A stretch of 64,000 nucleotides of DNA from Cyclospora cayetanensis (Eukaryota > Apicomplexa > Conoidasida > Eucoccidiorida > Eimeriidae): assembly GCF_002999335.1 (NCBI RefSeq), contig NW_020312347.1:62001-126000 (forward strand), in the 5' to 3' direction. The position numbers and the translations under genes were made by a program. The notes under the pieces were generated by a model. It ran no database searches. It had not been told where the DNA came from and was given only the letters and a program-made list of their open reading frames with translations. Positions 11,701 to 24,900 of the stretch are shown here, piece after piece; within the stretch, counting starts at the first letter, position 1, and each line of letters begins with the position of its first letter.

Positions 11701-13823
11701 AGACCATGGTGTCTATTTGTATGAAAGTGGGATTCGGCAGGCTATCAAGACTCTTCCGTACGTTTTGCCAATACTCCTCAAGAATCAAAGCACCTAGCCT
11801 CCAAAATGTATCAGCCAGTGTCAATCATTTTGGGCAGTCAGGCTTTGTGACCGGGAGATCTCTGCTTAGATGCCATACCATAAGGTGATTTGATTCTCTT
11901 GAAAGCTTTACGATCCACACATGATTGGTTTTCGGGCGGGTTGGGTATTGAAAGAGAAACAAACTTTCGTTTTCGTATATGCAGGCTCATCAAAGCTCGG
12001 AAATCACTTTTGGTAGTTCGCCTGACCCAAGGAAGGCAAGCCCTGCGTTTTCTCCTAAGCTGAAAATTGTTTTCTCCTAAGGTGAAGATTGGCTTTACCT
12101 GCATCGACATTCAAATACGACAATTTTTTCCTGCATCCAGTCTCTCACTACTTTGAAGCAGTTTATGTGGCGTCGAGACAGCTTCGGATAGTGGCAAAGC
12201 TTTCATGTTGCCCAAACCAGCATGGGTAAAACGGGCCTACAATAGATGTGATAGCCGAGATTCGGAGAGACACTGACAGTGCTCCAGTACTCCAGTAAGA
12301 GAACCAGACTCTGCTGCTGACAGCTGTTGCACACCTATGTATGCAGATATAGAGGACTTGAAATAAAGCCACACATCATTACCTCAGGGAAAACCATACT
12401 GACAAGTTTCGACATATTGTGTACAAGGGCCTTTGGGTGTATGCTTTGCGGTACTTGGAAGGCTCCCGATTACACAAGTTTAGCTAGACGAGTAAGCAAG
12501 ATACTCAGTATTCAGTGGTTTTGTAAGTAGTTGGCTTCAAAGCACGATATGACGCTCGGTGACTTAGAGTGGAAATGCAGATGGCAGGTATCCAGCACTG
12601 CCCACGAGCCTTCTTCTAAAGCGTCATGTCGTCTAAACTGTCAGTATTCACGCTACAGCGATGCTGGCCTCACTTGGTGTAGCCATGAGCATACGAGGTC
12701 GCCCAGCGATAAGGATTGTCCTTTAAAAATACTCTGCTGAAACAAGAGTATCCAAAACTGTAGCGTGAAGAAGAAAAAAGCATCTTGTTGGCGAGACTGC
12801 CAAGCAGGAATGCTTTTATAATGCAAAGGCCACTGCATGCCAACACGGGTGGACTACCGATGGCCCAATGCGCCATTTTCTGGCCAAGGATGCAGAATAC
12901 TGGGAGCGCACGTAGCTCACGTCAATCGCGTCGCATATGCCATAATACGTTGACAGAAAACCTATATTTGCGTAGAGTAAGGAACCATCTGGGCCTCTTC
13001 CATGCCCACCAGCACAGTATCACGGGGAGCCAAAGGCACAGCTGAGAGCACACAAGCATGCAAGTCAAGGCTGCGGTAACAACTTCATCAAAGCTGAAAA
13101 TGTACGTAAGGCACAAACAAAAATCTATGCCAGCTTTGAAAAAGTGTGTGATACCTTTTGTTGCAGCATTGTTTTGACTTGCTTTGTGAATCCACTCATT
13201 CTCTTGGCCACTCATCATCTGTAGAGAGGTAGCCTTGGTGTGTGCATTATACTTTGGAGGTACTTATTGCAGCAGAAAGGCCGCTAGCCCCCATTGATCA
13301 ACGCAATGCTAGCAGACCATAGCGTACTACAGGAACCTGAAGAAAGGGCATGTTGTGTTCGTAGAGCCGCGCTGTATGGATCAGCTGAACCCCTTTTAGG
13401 TAAATTTCTGCACGCCCCTTGCGTACCTTCTTCGAACAGCGGATACTTCTAAGTAGTTGGCCGGAATGTCTGGTACAGCGCTGTGATGTCTGCTGCCGGA
13501 CTAGGAAGAGGGCGTGAGTAAAATGGAGCCAATTTGATGCGCACGGTCCTTTGACTCTTTTACTATACTGATCACCTTGCAAAATGCAGCACTTGAGCAC
13601 TTGTCAAACACCAGAAATAGAAATCAAGTACTGCTAATCCAGTAGGCAGAGTCCAGAGCACTGAGCTTTCGCAAATCCTGTGCGCTTTTTGAGCTTTCGG
13701 CATTTGTCTGTGTGCAAAAGGCTGGCCGCTTGGAATGCGGAAGACGGTCTGTGTGACTTGCTCATAGAAAGATGCTAGCAAAATTATTTGCTGTCATACA
13801 ATGCATTTCATCATTCTCTTCAG
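8798..13823. other. Mostly non-coding P-type DNA with one exon-like stretch
   Basis: About 5 kb between PME-1 and an unassigned exon cluster at 13.8 kb. No conserved family is recognisable. The best exon-like stretch is 11275-11393 (+). It sits after a pyrimidine-rich CTCTTTTTTGCCAG acceptor and before a CAT|GTGTCT donor, and encodes about 39 residues containing two Cys pairs, including CLRCG. It could belong to the same gene as 13824-14339, but the connecting exons were not found. A minus-strand reading around 12922-13218 has a membrane-like hydrophobic run that is probably a chance effect of T-rich sequence. Confidence 0.4.
11275..11393 (+). other. Possible internal exon, unrecognised product
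   Basis: An open stretch bounded by a strong pyrimidine-tract acceptor (TTTTTTGCCAG) and a possible GTGTCT donor. The reading contains SEWCASSDCLTSKEFECLRCG, i.e. spaced cysteines of the kind seen in zinc-binding folds. No family assignment is possible. The donor is a weak match to the consensus and neighbouring exons are not identified, so this could be chance. Confidence 0.25.
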
Positions 13824-14339
13824 ACAGCCCAGAAAAAGCGCACGTCGCTTATTTGGTATAAGAAACATCCCATTGATGGAACTGGGGCTGTAGATTCCCG
13901 AAAACGGAAGATTTCTCTGGATTTATTGAGTCTCAAGGAGGAGATAAACCAAGAGGTAGGAGAAGGTAGAGTGCCTCGGATCGCACAGCGAAGCATACCC
14001 TGCATGCAGTGTACCCTAGTCGCCTGCTCAGCTAGAGCGAGACACCCGCCGCTTCCAATGTATTCTAGTGCCTTTCCTGGTGTAGCAGGTAGGCCAATGG
14101 TTTGGCCAAATGCTGTATGCAAAAGCTTGCATATCGATAGGTGTTTCCTCCATTCCTACCTTTGAAGTCCACACGAGTAGTTTACAGATTGTAAGATGTA
14201 TTCAAGAGTGCTTGAAGACCACCGCAACCAGTTTTGTGTGTCCTATCTCAATTTTGAGGTGTCTTGTTGTTTTGTTTCCAGTTGCGACTGCGCCACCCGT
14301 GACGAACAGATTGCCACATGTATCCTACCTCGGTGGTAA
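13824..14339 (+). CDS. Unidentified gene, three 3'-terminal exons
   Basis: Three exons join in frame to a stop: 13824-13955 (132 nt), 14141-14190 (50 nt) and 14282-14339 (ending TAA). Acceptors are TTCTCTTCAG, ATCGATAG and the pyrimidine-rich TTGTTTTGTTTCCAG. Donors are GAG|GTAGGA and ATT|GTAAGA. The first exon gives a basic segment with WYKKHPIDGTG followed by a charged helix (DLLSLKEEINQE). The last two give a Lys/Arg-rich stretch and a terminal CDCATRDEQIATC motif that could bind metal. I do not recognise the family. The upstream exons and the start codon were not found, so the gene is incomplete at its 5' end. The mutual consistency of three junction phases is the main evidence that it is real. 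Confidence 0.4.
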
Positions 14340-14366
14340 AATAGCCAGAAGTAGTTTGTTTTAGGC

Positions 14367-14521
14367 TGTAATGGGGGCCTGGTACTATGTAGCTGCGAAC
14401 ACTTATGGATTTATACCCACAAGCAGGATACTTAGGTAAGCAAGAAAGGCGAGGCATCCTGTTTTTTGTGGGTGCAAAGCCATAAGTGTTCGCAGCTAAA
14501 TAGTAACGGGCCCCCATTACA
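14367..14521. repeat. 155-bp inverted repeat (MITE-like or long hairpin)
   Basis: Two arms of about 70 bp are near-perfect reverse complements around a short spacer. The left arm starts TGTAATGGGGGCC and continues through AGCTGCGAACACTTATGG to ACCCACAA. The right arm runs back from the matching GGCCCCCATTACA end at 14521. Mismatches and one small indel are scattered along both arms. The transcript would fold into a long imperfect hairpin. No clear target-site duplication flanks it. It lies just 3' of the unidentified gene's stop at 14339. Confidence 0.85.
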
Positions 14522-15304
14522 CTTGAGGACAAATGACTTTTGATTAGCACGGATTCAATTCAAATTCTCAACTGGTTGAATGGAGCTAGAGAAACGACTT
14601 GAAGTTACCAACTTGTTAAATTTACTGCCAGGGAACTAATATTCTGTGGGGGCCAGCTAATCACACAGCGTTTTGGTGCATTCACATTCCTACACAAAAT
14701 TATATGTGGGAAGGACGGGGTACCACTAAATGCCTGACTGTGCGATACAATATAAGCTTTATGAAACACTGATGCTCACTGGGGATAAGTGTTACGTGAT
14801 TCCATTTAAAGACTTGAAGCCGGAGCTAGCCACGTTTCGAGCCCAACCATTACTGTAGGTCTAAATTTTACGCCATGACGGTCGGTGAACCGTAAAAAGC
14901 AAGGCTAAACATTTGTAGACTCGTCCTAAGCGGGACAGGAAATAATGAGGCCCCAATATAATGCACAAGAATGGCTTTGGGAACGCGCCGCGGACCTTAA
15001 ATTTAGTGACACTGCTGAAGTTTACTGCTTCACACCTGAGCTACCAGCATCCCCCGTGGTTGTAGTTTTCAAGGCTTGGAGATGCAAAGCAGTACTTTTA
15101 GAGATGCGGCCCTTGTCGAAGGCTCCATGACGTGCTTGATATTTTGCACGTACAACAGAGATCCTGAAAAGTAATCGGCACAAACTCAGTCCACATATGC
15201 ACATAAGGGCACTCCCGGAGCAGAGATGTTTGAGGCATGTAGAGAGTGCAGCGACATTTACATCCATTGGATTATGCTTTTTTACGATGCCGATATTCAA
15301 ATTC
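14522..15304. other. Intergenic between inverted repeat and helicase 3' end
   Basis: About 780 bp with no recognised gene and no long repeat. It would contain the 3' UTR of the minus-strand helicase, which stops at 15305. Only chance ORFs of up to about 90 codons are present. Confidence 0.5.
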
Positions 15305-18300
15305 TTACTTCATTCTTGTCCATGGTAATTTACTTCCTTTGCGGCGCCTCCCAATCCCATGACTGAGAAGTCGCGGAAGATGGTCTAATTGGAATACTGG
15401 AACCCACGGCCCGTTGACATCGCCTGCATGGGTCGAAGCCAACAGTTCATTAGAGTTCTCCCTATCTATATTTTGATGTAATACATGTGGAACGTATGTC
15501 TTGGAAACATCCGCCACGAAACCGTTGACGCTCTTGATGATCCTTCCCACAGCCTGTACAGAATCCCATAGATTTCGTATACACTGAATTGAGGCTAGGC
15601 TCAGGAGGAACGTTAGAGATGCGCTGTGTTAGCCGAAACTCCTGTACACTTCATAAGCCTAAACAATGTACACCATTTGTGACACCCCCACTGACCTCCG
15701 CATTCGCGCCATTTGGAAGCATATCCAAGAGAAACCGACGCGCAGCCGTGGAGCTCTGTAGACGCTGTGCAGGTCAGGTGGCAGCAAATCAAGACGCCAT
15801 GTAATTCATACGAATTAATGAACGCAATACGGAGAGTATGTGAACAAGAAATGAGGGCATCAATGAAGAAGTAGAGGTACAATCAAACAGTACTCGATGG
15901 GGACTTACACCATGGGTAGGGTCATATAGAAGTAGCGGCACAAAACCATGTTTTCCCGATAGAGTTGACCGGCAGCTAGCGTTTGCCAGCCCAGGTCCAG
16001 CGCAAGCAGCTGCCCCACCCAACTTAGCCAGCGTGGCTGCAAGCGCTTGAACCCCTGATTTCTCATGAAGACGTCGTGCGAGGTCTAGTAACGGTGCATA
16101 CTGGGTAGGGGGGACACCCAGCATGTCGGCTGCGGGAAACACCGTCGAATATCCGTGAAGTTGATGGTGGTTAGATCCTGCAGATTGTTATAAAAGCAAG
16201 TGAACGAATAACTTTGATCCTACGGCGCATTCTTATGGATACAGCCGCACCTGTTATCTGTCTCAGAGCAAGTTCCTGACAATCAGCAACGGCTGGCAGT
16301 GCTCGACGCTCGAAGCAGATATCCCCCAGTCGTTCAACTTCCCGAAGATTGCGGAGTTCCAAGCTGCTACAGAGTACAACGGACGTTCCCGGAATTGTGC
16401 CTCTACCTGCGCGGCCAGTTCTGCAGCACATCAATGCAGGTAGCGACGTTCGCCCTCAAGGAATACGGAGAAGTCACAGCATCGAGCAATTTACCGGTAG
16501 CAACCCCTCGCAATTCACTGGAAAAAGATAAGCTTCATTTCATTGCTGCAAACTAGGGAAAATACCATAAGTAGCGCATTTGTCGGCAGCCCTTGACATC
16601 CGCTGAATATCCCACCTGTGGGTATAATTCACTGGGGGAGTTGGCGGGTGCATGTGAACGACCAAGGCAACAGATGGTATGTCGAGGCCACGAGCAACCA
16701 CGTCTGTGCTAACTAGCACTGATGCCTGCGAAAAGCCCATGCTTGCAACACTTCAGCTGTCTATTCACATGATTCTTTAGCCTGTGCAATGAACATTGGC
16801 TTGCGCAATCAGCATGACTGCAGCAATTTTTAACTAGAAAGCACCAGATGAGGATGAATGAAGCGTGAAAGCGCCTGTCAGAGCATCTTCCTCGTGTGAG
16901 CCTCACGTCTCCCTCTGCGAAAGTTTGCATGCTATGCTGCCGGTCCACCGCGTCCATGTTCGAGTGTATCGCGACAACGCGCCAAGCATCAAGCAAGGGG
17001 TGGTTCTTGATGTAGCGAACCTGAATGGCAAGAGCAAAGATGTCTGTGAACTTGAATGCGTTACGCAAGTGAGAAGATGCAGTCTAACTGCAGCTCGATC
17101 ATGCTTTGAAGGAACTCACCTCGTCTTGAGAATCGGCAAAGACTATGCACTGAGGAGAAGTTTCAGCCGCAGTGGATTTCACTTGCACTTCCGTTGAGGA
17201 AGCAGAGGAAGGCCGGGGAGAGGCTGAGAGCGATGAAGAAATGCAGGCAACAGCTCCTCCTCAGCTTTGGTATCCTGACTGTCTCAACAGGCAGTGGCGC
17301 CGGTATATGAACTACAATGCTCTGTATACCACCCTCAACGCGGAATGATCTAGAACTTTCAATACTGGAATGTTAGCAGCCGTGCAACTTACGAAGAAGA
17401 TGAGTCCTCAGAGTCTCTGCTAAAGCCAGCATCTTTCGCTCTTTTTCAATATGAGTTTCCTCCTGTGATTTCTGCCGTCGAGAGCGTCCCTCGCCTCCAA
17501 GTATGCTGTCATTTTGGATGAGACTGTCGTCTAAAGTGCCGGGGGCTGTCCGGGGGGGAAGATAACAAACATGACGCTGTACTCCTACTCCAGCTACTGC
17601 ACTGCCTGACCACAGAAATCGGAACCACCATTATACTCATATAGATACATATACATATGTACGCAGAGGGCAGAATCCCTCCAGCTAGGGTAATCTTTGG
17701 GTATTTGCTTGCTTCTGTAACACGCTGCTGAGATCGCATGAGGAAAATTGGAGAATCCTGCCCCTATGAAGCTATGGATGACAAACTTTTTACCAACCTG
17801 GGGTGTGGCCGACGCTGGTGGATTCTGCTTCATGACTCTCTGCTGCAGATACGCCGTTTGCAGTCAGCCCTCCCCGCGGCAGATCCTTCGAGGAATCGAG
17901 CAAGTTTAGCAATTCGGCTTGCGGGAAATCCGCTTTGAAGCTGGCCATCAGGTTCGATGGCAAGACGGCACTGAAAAATAACACCTGCAAGTCCCCGCCG
18001 TTTCGCTGGATCCCACGAGTGCCTTCTGGAGGGCGTTCTTTACCCTTTTCCCACCCCATGGCGGTCCAGTAGATGCGCTGCACTTTAGAGTGGTAATCAC
18101 GACGTAGCAGGGCATCTGCCTCATCGACAACCAGCACCCGCAGCATATCCAGACTCAGCTGAGTGGACTCTCCTGCCGCTGATGCGGTATGTGTCGCTGG
18201 ACGTTTCTCCCGCAGGAGAGAGAGTATCCTATCTGGCGTGCCTACAATAATTTTTGCAGGTAGGTGCCGCAGCAATTGTTGTTGGTGCCGCAGGGAGGCG

Positions 18301-18953
18301 GTGGGATCTAGCAGCAACACCGGTGCATGGGGTAGTAACGCCACGGCAACGTTTGTCACCTGCTTTGCAAGCTCTCTGGATGGAACTACGATAAGAGCAA
18401 AGGGCCGTGGGGTTGGGGCGTGTGTGTTATCCACCCCATTCTGGCGTTCGTTCTCAGCCACAAACCGCTGTAGAACTGGAAGCAGGTAAGCGACTGTTTT
18501 ACCCGTTCCTGGCCTTGCAGCAACAACGAGGCTTGTACCCCCCAACGCACGCAGAAGACAGAACCGCTGGACCTCGGTCAGGTTCCGAAAACGTAATCGC
18601 TGCAACCCTTCTTGCAGCTGGAAAGAGATGGGAAGGGCAGAAACTCTGGCAGCTGAAAGACCAGAAATCGTACGATGTACCGCACAGCCGATCGTGTAGC
18701 TGAAGGGAAGCAAGGAAACTGATCCTAGAGTGCTGGACTGCGCTGAGCGCCAAGGCAGTGCACGAGGTGGGCTGTAGGCCAAAAGAACCTTCTGCGCCCT
18801 CACAGGGATGGCATTGGTGGAAAGCGGCTTAGTCTGGCAGACTTTTCGAACCAACGGAAGAGACGAGTCTGCGATTTGAGCAGAAGAGCGACAGCGCTCC
18901 CATACATGGGCGGCAAAGGGCTCAAAAGTCGCTGCATCCTTAAAGCCGCGCAT
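15305..18953 (-). CDS. DEAD-box RNA helicase with GUCT-like C-terminus (DDX21/DDX50/RH3 type), 8 exons
   Basis: ATP-dependent RNA helicase. Exons in transcript order are 18953-17798, 17223-17120, 17020-16907, 16725-16616, 16420-16251, 16129-15909, 15764-15696 and 15553-15305. They total 2193 nt, all in phase, giving 730 aa. Motifs: I ARPGTGKT (146-153), Ia PSRELA (191), Ib VGTPDR (237), II DEAD (277-280), III SAV in place of SAT (328), IV CIVFADS, V STDVVARGLD and VI HRTGRAGR. The region after the helicase core (LHEKSGVQALAATLAKLGGA, then GRIIKSVNGFVADV) resembles the helix and GUCT domain of nucleolar helicase DDX21 and plant RH3/RH7. The first 110 residues are basic and hydroxylated with few acidic residues, which would fit an organellar transit peptide, but nucleolar location is equally possible. 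The stop is the TAA at 15307-15305. Confidence 0.9.
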
Positions 18954-21900
18954 GATCCAAGATGCCCGAGGGCAAACACAATGGAAAGTCTACGACGGAG
19001 GTCGGAAAGAAGGAGTCCTTTTCCAGCAGACGAAACGGGTGCTCCGTAGGAGGCAAGGTCCAGATCAGGACAGAGCCATCCTCCATTCTGTTTGACTCAG
19101 CTTCCACAACTTTCTACTGACTGCAAGGCGTTCAGTGTGGAATCTTCCGGCCATATGAGTTAATGGATGAACTTAACAGTTGGGAGCGGAATTTGAAATC
19201 ACACACACGAGGAGTGCTTCGTGGGGTGTTCTTTCCTTCGGATACGAAGGCCCACAGAAGCGGTTCAAAAATGCGAGACGTAATAAATACTATTATTCTG
19301 GAAATCAATAAAAATGTACCGGTCAATCCGAGATAATGGCTGGATGAAGCATCCCGAGTTCAGACACGGGCAATCGAATACCGTCTTCTGAGGCATGCCC
19401 CTCACAAGTAGCTAGGATAACCGAATTCGACCAATCAAAAAGCCAAATGGAAAATAAATGCTAGGCTGATATATGGGGCAGCGACAATGTCAACCTACTA
19501 AGTGAACCAACAGAGATCAACAACTGCGTCACAAGGTTCCGCACAAACGGCTAACAATTACACAGTACAGCCATTCAAAGGCCGTCGTATCTAGAACGCT
19601 AGATCCATCGCAGTCTTTCATACTCACTGAATATTTGAATTTGCCAACTCTCTTGAAACGTGCTATTCCCTGGCCATTACACACGATTTCTCACTTGACT
19701 ATGATACTACAAACTGCCAGCTGTTCCAGTCTGATAAAAAGAATAGTATCTACGGCTATTTCATTTACACATGAAGTCTTTTTCTTGTCGGGCAGAGAGA
19801 ACAGTATAGTTAAATGTGTCTTGAAGACGTGCACAACGGTCAGCGTTCCATTATCTTCAGTTTGGCCCAGAAATGCGTGAAGCTATTAAGTTAAAATAGA
19901 CAACTCCACGAAGATGGAATGTCATAATGCTTGAGAATCAGCGCGTATGCTCCATTGGAGACTACTAATAACATGGCCTCCGCTTTTGTCAAGCCATTTT
20001 GTCGAATTAAAAAAATTGAGTAGCTCTATGTGTTGCATAGCCATTTATTTTCAATCCGGATAGAGAATGTATGACTCTGTTGCACATGTTCTGCCATACA
20101 TTGTCAGCGCCCGCTTCTCCCTTTACTGTAGGCACATCATTGGAGGATATAACTCATGAGTTATAAGACTATGGGCGTAATATTCACTCCTCAAGAAAAG
20201 GTTCCTCGTTCAGGTATTCACTTTTTTCATTTGCTTTTCCAATCACTACTTATTCTCACGCACAGCTCTACAATCACTTGAATACTGTAATCTCTTCACT
20301 TGCTGACAGCGATACTGGCAATTGTCTACTCCATGCAGTCTGAGCTATAGGCCAAACCTCGTGCTTGACGTTAGTAGAGTTTGACAAGGTCTTTTGTGCC
20401 TCCCGTACTCCGCACTGCTGCACCCCTAAGGTATGGGGAGATACTTAACTCCAGACTCAATGCACGCTTAGCAGACAGCTGTCAGGCACTTCTCATAAGG
20501 GCTTCCCCGTTGCCTTGCCCCCGATCTTCAATGTAGCGAAGAAAGTTTCACTTGCACATTCTTACTACATTCGTTATATTGAACTAAGAGCTAATTAAAA
20601 ATAACTAATTGGTTTGTCTGCTTATTTAGCTTGTATCTTTTAGGGTACTTTTAGCTCAACAAAAAAGTTGCAATGTTCTGTGTGAGTGCTCTCGATGCTT
20701 TGTGAAGCTAGCTGGAAATGCTCGGAGTGCCCAAGAGGTGCAGCAACGCTCACTCTAGCTGCCTCTCTGCCCTCTTGGCGGGAGTTCGGAGGGGCACGAG
20801 CACGGGGACGATGTAGCTTACATGGAGAAACACTTATTAATTATCTGCTAAGTTTCTACTGAGTGTGAAGCTTGTTCTCTCCCTATGGAGACCATTACAC
20901 TTGGTATTATCGCAGCTGGACCCCTCATTCACAGGCTGTGGATGCATAGGAATGCCAGGTCCTCCTGTAACACTTGCTCGGATTCGGTTTAGTTACTGGA
21001 TGCTCCAATGATCCGATCCAATTTTGTGACAGTCTGAGAGGAAGCTACCTCTGGCGAACTGAGCTGACGGTGACGCAACGCCTGAAGGGGTGATAGAGGC
21101 CGGGCTGCAAGCTAATGTGAATGCAGTAGCTGCACAGCTGGTAGAAAGCCATATCTATTAACCGATTAAATGACAGTGATTGCACCAATGAAGCAGCAGA
21201 ACAATATGACGGTCAGATGGGTGGGCACGCACTTGAAGATTTCATCATCCCGTAGGAGATAAATCACGCTTTGCACCTCCAGATGGAAAGAAACAACTGC
21301 TCCTCTCGGCATGGTCAATGAAAGCAGCGGCACTGCAATGATAGTATTATTCACGCAAAATATTTATGTTCCTGCATGGTCTACTACAATCCGAGCCTTC
21401 ATACAAACCCTCACTCATCGTTTCATGCTGAGATCAGCTCAACAGCCAGATGTAAGAGATGAGAAATCCCAAGCAGCTAGCCTATTTAAAAATCGGTATA
21501 TCGAGAAACATTCAAGCTCTGGATTTAAAATCGCACAATGCAGGCGAGCAGCTGCTTCACAAACAGTTTATCTTGGGAATACGTGAAGTACCACGTGCGT
21601 TCATCGTAGGATGGGCAACGCCTAGGCCACCAAAAGGCCGGGCGGTGAGGCTTCGAGGCTTCGAGGAAAAGCCATGTCGACGCACGACCACCATCCATAT
21701 GGTCTAAATTCCGAGTAGCTCTATCCCACAGTCCACTGTGGACTTAAAGTGATCGACAGACGGAACCTGCGCTCTTACGGGGCCCCAGGTAGCCCTTCAA
21801 CAACGCAGCTGCTTGCATAGCAGGAAACTAGGACATATAATCCTCAGTTGCAAGCGCATGCGAAAGGTCTTGAAGCTAGAAGAGCACGACTTGAGCCCAC

Positions 21901-24900
21901 AGGAAGCTGGCCGCTTGTTGAGCGAACAAGCTTAATTAGGGGAATGGCAAGCTCCTCACGCAGGCTACAGCCCAGCCATGGCAGCTACAAAGGGTTGAGC
22001 AGCGGGCGAGGCCCCATCGTGGATCAGGTCTCCTAGGATTTGAGTTGGCATGTGTGATCCGGATTTTATAGCACTAATTGACACTAGACATGAAGTGAAT
22101 CTGTTTTCCGACAAAGCGGTGCGGAAGTGCAATCTACGTGGTTACTATTTAGCGCAGTCCCAGAGACCCAGGCTTGCTGACGGGCGGCAAAGCGCAAGGA
22201 TTGACAAGACTACGGTTGCATGATGTTACTTCAAACTCCAATTGGACCCTTTCAGCATGATCCGTGACTTCTATATTGGGTCCCTGCACCTTGACGTAAT
22301 CCTAGGCATGCTGTAGGTGGTTCAACAGAAGGTGCGCATGAATCCACAGCTGCGCACTGAGGGCATTAGTTTGAGAGGTACGGCTAGGATGGTACAGCTT
22401 CTGGTCTCCTTAACAATACTCATTTTATCCTTGGTTAGCCGGTAGAGGCAGTGTGCCTCAGAAAGGTGAGGGAGAGGCCTTATGCGGGGGTTTCAGCAGC
22501 GCAGTGAGAGAATATGGTTCTGAAGAGGCACACCGTCTAACTGGCTTTGCAACTACTTTTGTAGCATAGTATTCAATAACAACCTACCGGAGAACAGTGC
22601 GGAAGGGGCAAAACTTTGGAGGAGCTCGCAAATGTGCACAGTAATGACGAGCTGCCAGCAGGTCCATCCTGGTCGTCCAGGACAGCATATTGTGTTAAAC
22701 TGTAACTTCACCCCACAAGCTATGTCCGCGGTGTCGGAAGCCCGCGCTGTACAAATAGACTGGGGGCGGGCGGATGATTTGTTGAAAAGACCAAACTGCA
22801 CAGATCGTTACGGCTCCGGATAACCCGATGCTGTTGCCAAAAACGATGGGAGGTGGGGCAGGTAAGTTCTTTTTGCTGCTGAACAGGACAAGTTCCCTAA
22901 GCCTCAGAGTGACGAACACGTGGCAGTCTACGCGGATCAACAATCTCCTTGGCATTCAAAATCGCAGGTGGCTTCGTAGGAATTCTGATTCACCCTGAAC
23001 TCAGGCACAAAACGGCGTTATGCGCTCGCACTCGTATACTTGAATATGCCTGAATTCCGCTTAGACTTCTTACTGCCCCAGCTAAGCTACAAAGTCAAAT
23101 TGAGAGGCAATTCACGAGCCCATTACAGAGGGCTGGCTGGCTATCTACTTGGACGATGTCGTTTAACTCCAAACGTTCAAGAGCAACTCTAGCACCTACG
23201 GCGCGTGCTATGACTTCTGCCGGACAAGCAGTGCTGTTTTAAAGGATGCAAGTGGTCATGTTCCATGATCAGAACGACGTTCTGGAAGTCCATGTTTCAG
23301 CTGCAGAAAGTCAGCCAGAAGCGGCAAAAAGTTTAAGGAAGCAAGGCTTGGCCGCTAAGTTACGTGCTTGCAAGGCTACAAAGTTCCACAGCCTGCACTT
23401 GCACTCTATTTCATTCCTGGAATCGTTGTTCCTTGAACCTATATACACATAAACGTAGTAAATGCCCCGGAAAAACGGCTGATGCTGCAGCAAGGACGCC
23501 TTTCACTCTTAACTTTGCTCTGGCTCCTCATTTGAGGCATGTTCAAAGGCACAGAACCTGGTGCAGTGCTGCTGGGCACTTCTGGACAGCAGATGGCCTT
23601 TATTTATTCAGAAAAATTACTCATAAACCTCCTATACTTCGTGGAATTGTATGGGCTCATATGGGTCTGCTATAACAACTCCTTAAGGCGAAATGGTAGA
23701 GCCACATCGATTCGAATGTTCTGTGGAACTTACAGAAAAAAAAATGCACCAGGAAAGCACCTATAGTAGCGCAGTGTGAACGACTTACGCATACACTTTC
23801 TTTGCTATCAAAAACCCCTAGGAAAACTGTATTTTTATTCGTCAGATACATAACTGCCTAGGTAAACGCGTAGACAGAGCGACTCGGAATCTAATCTCAC
23901 TGCATCCGCAATTGCGATCTGCTCATTCATCGAAAGAAATTAGAGTACCATTGGCAGTCTGCACTCACAACCTGCTTGTGTCACTCCAGCTTTCTATCTG
24001 TAATGCCACCCCAAAATGTCTCCGGGCATGGCCACACCGATACAGACTCTGCTTTGAAACCGCCTGGTAGAAGAGTCATTTCATGGTATTCTATCCACTG
24101 CTAAGCATTGTGAGCCTCAATACGCGGGTGCATTCGATGTCCCAGAATACCTAATATGCGGTGGACTCAGTGCTACCTAGACACATCACTAGCTATACAC
24201 AAAGAAAAAAAGGGAAGTTCCCAAGGTTCTGCACCGTCAGCCAGGGTTTAGTTCTGTGCGGTGGGGATAGTTGTAAAAGAACTTCAACTTTGCAGATTAT
24301 GAAACAAATAACCTGCGAGATAAAGCAGCTAATGCTGATAAGAAAGGCACGCTGTACCACTTAGTATTCAATGCCTTCATGATATGCACTGTGGCTGGTC
24401 CCTGGGCTGCAGTGCTGCTCCAAGGACAGACAAAGGCTGTGGCCCCGATGCTTTCCTGACGAATGCCACAGGTGGTGATTTCCTCTTTAATTTGATGAAG
24501 CTGATCTGGTGCTGTGGGGTTTGCTGTTGGAGCAATATAAACATTTGTACTCAGATCACACGACTGCACCAGTTCATGCGCCTCTAGAGGAACTTGCCCA
24601 GATTTTATAGGCCTTTAGCCTTTGTCTTTTCCATTTCGTTCTTCTGTTCCTAAAGTATTCAGCATATAGTAATGCCAATCAGGTGTAACGAAAGTCATCC
24701 CAGAGGCGCCGCGAGAGGCAGCGCAGGAGGCATATACATGCACGTGTGTGCGCTTCACACCCGAAGTGGGTACCGCTTGATGAAACTACGCATGATTTTT
24801 TTGGTACCAGGATCGCTAAATTCAGCTATTTGTCTTATTTCTTAGGTCTGTCATCGGTGAAGAATGCGCTCAAAGCGTGAATTTAATGACTGCCTAATGC

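Noticed and set aside
12922..13218. Minus-strand reading with a long membrane-like segment
   Set aside because: Hydrophobicity follows from T-rich sequence; no supporting splice sites or family.
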